This document shows, in pieces, positions 61,374 to 64,000 of a stretch of DNA of 64,000 nucleotides. The position numbers and the translations under genes were made by a program. How positions within the stretch are numbered: position 1 is the first letter of the stretch; every line of letters begins with the position of its first letter. This DNA is from Sphingomonas sp. So64.6b (lineage in GTDB: Bacteria > Pseudomonadota > Alphaproteobacteria > Sphingomonadales > Sphingomonadaceae): assembly GCF_014171475.1 (NCBI RefSeq), contig NZ_CP048817.1:4340001-4404000 (forward strand), given 5' to 3'. The notes below the pieces were generated by a model, which saw only the letters and a list, made by a program, of their open reading frames with translations, made no database searches and was not told the DNA's origin.

Positions 61374-61957
61374 TGCGCCTTTCCACGCTCACGGCGCAGC
61401 GCCGCCTGCACTGCAGGCCGCGCTTCGACGCGCGCCACATAGTCGCGATACGCATCGCCCAGCGGTAATTCCATCGCCAGTGCGCCACGCGCCATCGCGA
61501 ACAGATAGGCATCGACCACGCCGAACGTCTCGCCGAACAGATAACCGTGCTGGAGCCGCGGGCAGAGATAACCGAACCATCGTACGATATCGTCGCCGAC
61601 CGCCTCGCGCGCCTCCTCGGGAAGCGAGAAATAGATCGGAAAGCGCTTGTGAATCTCGCTGGCAATGCAGCTCAGCATCTCCAGCATCCGGTAATTGCCG
61701 AGCGCCCCCGCCGGCGCGAGATGCGCGGCGCGGTCGGCAATCCAGGCGAGGATCGCCACATTCTCCGTCAGCACCTCGCCATCGTCGAAGCGCAACGCGG
61801 GCACCTGTCCTTTCGGATTGACGGCGAGATAGCTGCTGCCATCGCCGAGACGCTTTGAATCGAGATCGACCTCGGAGAGCTCGAACGTAATTCCGGCCTC
61901 GAGCAGCGCGATATGGTCGGCAAGGCTGCTGAATTCTGGTGCGAAGAACAATATCAT
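61370..61957 (-). CDS. glutathione S-transferase family protein
   Basis: A 195-residue GST. The N-terminal thioredoxin-like domain has FFAPEFSSLADHIALLEAGI, the cis-Pro segment NPKGQVPALRFDDGEVLTEN and the glutathione-binding ENVAILAWIAD. The all-helical C-terminal domain includes FGVVDAYLFAMARGAL. A Ser in PEFSS is the likely catalytic residue (beta-class GSTs use Cys here). ATG 61957 follows GGAGG by 8 bases. Coupled to the methyltransferase gene and 4 bp after the MFS stop, all three may form one operon controlled by the Lrp-type regulator. Confidence 0.9.
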   Translation of the reverse strand: MILFFAPEFSSLADHIALLEAGITFELSEVDLDSKRLGDGSSYLAVNPKGQVPALRFDDGEVLTENVAILAWIADRAAHLAPAGALGNYRMLEMLSCIASEIHKRFPIYFSLPEEAREAVGDDIVRWFGYLCPRLQHGYLFGETFGVVDAYLFAMARGALAMELPLGDAYRDYVARVEARPAVQAALRRERGKAQ

Positions 61958-61961
61958 TGGA

Positions 61962-63140
61962 TCAACCTCCATTCCCACGGACAAGTGACGGGAATCCCGA
62001 CCGCCTCTGCAGCGACAGCGCGAGTGCGGGCGCGATGCAGCAAGCCGATGCGAGCGCGCAGCCGGTAAAGCCGAACTGCCCGAACAGTGGCCGGTAGAAA
62101 AATGCACCAGCCGAGACGGCGAGATAGGTAACGGCGCTATAAAGGCCCAGAATCGCACCGCGCAGCTGGCCGTCGAGCGCAGTCAGCCAGCCGACGATCA
62201 GGTTAAGGCCGATATGGTTGGCGACACCCCAAACCAGGCAGAGGATGATGAGAATCGCCGCATGGTCCGAAGCCGCGGCCAGCGCGAAATAGACGAGCCC
62301 GAGCCCCATAAACGCGACCGGCGCTGTAGCGGCTGAGCCATAGCGGTCGAGCAAGCGATCCGCGAATGCTGCAACCCCGAAGCCCAGCCCGTAGGCGGCA
62401 GGCGCGAGGCCGGCCATCGTTGTCGAGAGCTGCAAGGGGCCGGTGAGGTGCGGACCGAGATAAGCGTAAAGGCCGTAAAAGGCGGTCATATAAGTGGCGA
62501 CCGTCAGCAGCGCTGGGGCGATGCCCGGCACGCGTAGCGCGGTTAGCGGTGAATTCGCGCGCAGCGAAAGAGCGGAGGACGGAAGCGGGAAAGCCAGGTC
62601 CCGGCTACGGCCAGCCTTCGCGACCAGCCCGCCGGCCGCGACCGCAAGCAAAGCGAATACAAGGCGCCAATGGATGAAATCGGCGATAATGGCGGACAGG
62701 CTGACGCCGAGCACCAGGCTGACGGTCCATCCGGTGAGGACCCATCCCAGCGTCTCGCTCTCGCGTCCTTTCTCGGCAACCAGCGCCGATAAAGCGTAGA
62801 TCGCCGGCAGCGCACATCCCGCCGCCAGCCCCGCAAGCGCCTGAGCAAGGCAAAACACGACCAGGTTTGGCGCGAAGGCCGACAAGACGAGCCCCGCCGT
62901 CAGAACCAATAGCGAGCGGATGAGCGCCGCCCGGTGCCCGACCCGATCGATCGTGGGAGCGAGCAGCAACGCACTTGCGGCGGTCGCAAGGCCGTAGATC
63001 ACGGCGGCATTCATCACGTCCGGCGCATCAGCGCCGGCAAAGGAGTGCGCGACCGTGCCAGCGATCGGGCTCAACGCCAGCGAGTTTGCACCGATCACCG
63101 CGATCGATCCGGCCAACGAGATTAGCTTGCGCATTGCCAT
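61962..63140 (-). CDS. MFS transporter (DHA1-like)
   Basis: A 392-residue permease with 12 predicted helices: LISLAGSIAVIGANSLALSP at the N-terminus, the cytoplasmic A-motif variant LLAPTIDRVGHRAALIRSLL, motif C-like GWVLTGWTVSLVLGVSLSAI, then a second half from LRVPGIAPALLTVATYMTAF. The AraJ/DHA1 type usually exports drugs, sugars or amino-acid derivatives. An AGGA site lies 7 bases before ATG 63140. It is divergent from the Lrp/AsnC regulator with a palindrome in between, so export of a small amine or amino acid is plausible but unproven. Confidence 0.9.
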   Translation of the reverse strand: MAMRKLISLAGSIAVIGANSLALSPIAGTVAHSFAGADAPDVMNAAVIYGLATAASALLLAPTIDRVGHRAALIRSLLVLTAGLVLSAFAPNLVVFCLAQALAGLAAGCALPAIYALSALVAEKGRESETLGWVLTGWTVSLVLGVSLSAIIADFIHWRLVFALLAVAAGGLVAKAGRSRDLAFPLPSSALSLRANSPLTALRVPGIAPALLTVATYMTAFYGLYAYLGPHLTGPLQLSTTMAGLAPAAYGLGFGVAAFADRLLDRYGSAATAPVAFMGLGLVYFALAAASDHAAILIILCLVWGVANHIGLNLIVGWLTALDGQLRGAILGLYSAVTYLAVSAGAFFYRPLFGQFGFTGCALASACCIAPALALSLQRRSGFPSLVRGNGG

Positions 63141-63151
63141 GTTTGCGTCCT

Positions 63152-63191
63152 AATTTCATTCGGCTTTTCATTGAAAACTACGAATGAAATT
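63152..63191. promoter_or_regulatory. palindromic operator between MFS and Lrp genes
   Basis: Perfect 11-bp inverted arms, AATTTCATTCG (63152-63162) and CGAATGAAATT (63181-63191), surround an inner palindrome TTTTCATTGAAAA (63165-63177) with nearly the same centre. This AT-rich nested symmetry in the divergent promoter fits an Lrp/AsnC binding site. Confidence 0.75.
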
Positions 63192-63206
63192 CAGGAAAGG
63201 GCAAAA

Positions 63207-63728
63207 ATGTCGGGTACGGAAAAAACAGATATTGTTCGGCAAGCGCAGCCGATCGGGCGGCCTATCGATGGTTTGGACCGAAAAATATTAGGCGTGCTCG
63301 CCGCCAATGCGGATGTCAGCTATGTGGAGCTCGGCCAGATGGTCGGCTTGTCGGCGCCCGCGGTTCATGACCGGGTGAAGAAGCTGCGCGCGTCGGGGTG
63401 CCTGCGCCGCACGGTCGCGGTGCTCGACGCCGCCGCAATCGGCAAGCCATTGCTCGCCTTCGTCCATGTCGACAACACCGGCTGGTGCAAAACCGCAGAA
63501 CTGATGGCGTGGGCCGAACTGCCTGAGGTCGAGGAGATCCACTCGGTCGCCGGCGATACCGGTATGCTGCTCAAGGTGCGTTGCGCGTCCGGTCTCGCAT
63601 TGGAGGCGTTGCTTGCGCGGCTCTACGCAATGCCGGGCATCAGGAGCACGCGCAGCTATGTTGTCCTGTCGACCTATCTGGAGCGCACATCACAGGCCGG
63701 TATCACCGATTTCCCGGAGGCCGGGTAA
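63207..63728 (+). CDS. Lrp/AsnC-family transcriptional regulator
   Basis: A 173-residue regulator: IDGLDRKILGVLAANADVSY, VELGQMVGLSAPAVHDRVKK (recognition helix) and LRASGCLRRTVAVLDAAAIG, then a RAM/AsnC ligand domain (PLLAFVHVDNTGW, LPEVEEIHSVAGDTGMLLKV, GIRSTRSYVVLSTYLER). AGGAAAGG precedes ATG 63207; an upstream TTG at 63171 would read through the operator. It is divergent from the MFS gene and is the probable local regulator, sensing an amino acid or related effector. Confidence 0.92.
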   Translation: MSGTEKTDIVRQAQPIGRPIDGLDRKILGVLAANADVSYVELGQMVGLSAPAVHDRVKKLRASGCLRRTVAVLDAAAIGKPLLAFVHVDNTGWCKTAELMAWAELPEVEEIHSVAGDTGMLLKVRCASGLALEALLARLYAMPGIRSTRSYVVLSTYLERTSQAGITDFPEAG

Positions 63729-63811
63729 TTTCCGCCTGATGGTTCGGCCTGCCGTGAATGACTGGAAATCATGCGAAGCCGCCGCAGCCTATGGCTGACT
63801 TTGCGACCTTC

Positions 63812-64000
63812 TCAGTCGCCAATCGAACGGATGACCCTTGCCGGGTTTCCGCCGACAAGAGTGTTGGGGAGGATATCCCCGGTGACCACCGAACCCGCCG
63901 CCACAACAGAATTTTCGCCTATCGTTACCCCGCCGATGATCGTTACGCCGGCTGCGATCCAGACGTTCCTCTCAATCACGATAGGCTTTGCGATCACGAA
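63812..64000 (-). CDS. hexapeptide-repeat acyltransferase, 3' part only
   Basis: The frame runs off the right edge of the window; about 62 C-terminal residues are visible. They form left-handed beta-helix turns of the LpxA/maltose-acetyltransferase type (IVIERNVWIAAGVTIIGGVT, IGENSVVAAGSVVTGDILPN) and the usual end TLVGGNPARVIRSI. Enzymes of this kind transfer acetyl from acetyl-CoA to sugars or related hydroxyls. The substrate and N-terminus are outside the window. The 83-bp gap to the Lrp gene shows nothing. Confidence 0.88.
   Translation of the reverse strand, partial: FVIAKPIVIERNVWIAAGVTIIGGVTIGENSVVAAGSVVTGDILPNTLVGGNPARVIRSIGD

Overview
The window is about 64 kb of GC-rich alphaproteobacterial chromosome, most likely from a sphingomonad (Sphingomonas or a close relative). 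Supporting signs are a circularly permuted two-piece tmRNA gene whose tag reads ANDNEALAIAA, TonB-dependent uptake combined with a self-contained N-acetylglucosamine PTS, an NDUFS4-like complex I accessory subunit, tightly overlapping operons (ATGA, GTGA and TGATG junctions), and several families of intergenic double-hairpin repeats. No rRNA, tRNA, CRISPR array, prophage or intact insertion sequence was seen.

Layout. 1-2224: 5'-truncated L-lactate dehydrogenase (lldD) and the L-rhamnose/H+ symporter rhaT, a pairing that fits the non-phosphorylating rhamnose route ending in pyruvate plus L-lactate. 2225-2595: no gene, but a cluster of a 10-bp word (ATGCTGTTAT) in both orientations. 2596-15019: a complete chitin/GlcNAc utilisation locus. 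One arm carries the TonB-dependent receptor, GH20 hexosaminidase, the EIIA-HPr-EI fusion (nagF) and EIICB (nagE). The divergent arm carries nagQ (GntR), a SIS-type glucosamine-6-phosphate deaminase and nagA. Two paired TGGTNNT direct repeats in the divergent promoter look like NagQ boxes. 15016-17900: a sulfatase and a membrane-anchored metallo-beta-lactamase-fold hydrolase, transcribed toward nagA.

17996-25211: a small DUF4345-like membrane protein, ssrA (tmRNA), an Rrf2 regulator, mscL, a lemA operon with three TPM-domain proteins, a Nudix hydrolase, an SGNH esterase, an NTF2-like protein and the NDUFS4-like protein. 25255-30918: HrpB helicase, which carries an in-frame palindromic-element insertion, an alginate-export-family porin, a polyprenyl diphosphate synthase, chorismate mutase and a small unknown. 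31053-32904: a four-gene unit of unknown function (membrane-tethered HTH protein, helical protein, five-TM protein, MarR-like wHTH protein).

32994-45525 (minus strand): the translation/RNA-processing cluster rimP-nusA-tautomerase-ylxR-infB-thioesterase-rbfA-lipoprotein-tdk-M50 protease-truB-rpsO-pnp. It is the classic nusA-infB-pnp order with several accessory genes threaded in by stop/start overlaps.

45711-64000: accessory metabolism. This includes a PQQ-type sugar dehydrogenase, three hotdog thioesterases (one with an apparent ATC start codon), an acyl-CoA synthetase with a crotonase, an SDR and a thiolase (all pointing to acyl-CoA catabolism), a VOC protein, a FAD monooxygenase divergent from its likely MarR regulator, nitroreductase, an RhlE-type RNA helicase, a methyltransferase/GST pair, an MFS exporter divergent from an Lrp/AsnC regulator over a palindromic operator, and a truncated hexapeptide acyltransferase at the right edge. 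The 670-bp gap at 51474-52142 holds a double-hairpin repeat, a second short-word array (TTCCCGT) and a possible gene remnant.

The least explained signals are the two short-word arrays, the palindromic elements that have entered the hrpB and Nudix reading frames, two genes that appear to use non-standard start codons (CTG, ATC), and the 31-33 kb HTH/TM/wHTH unit.
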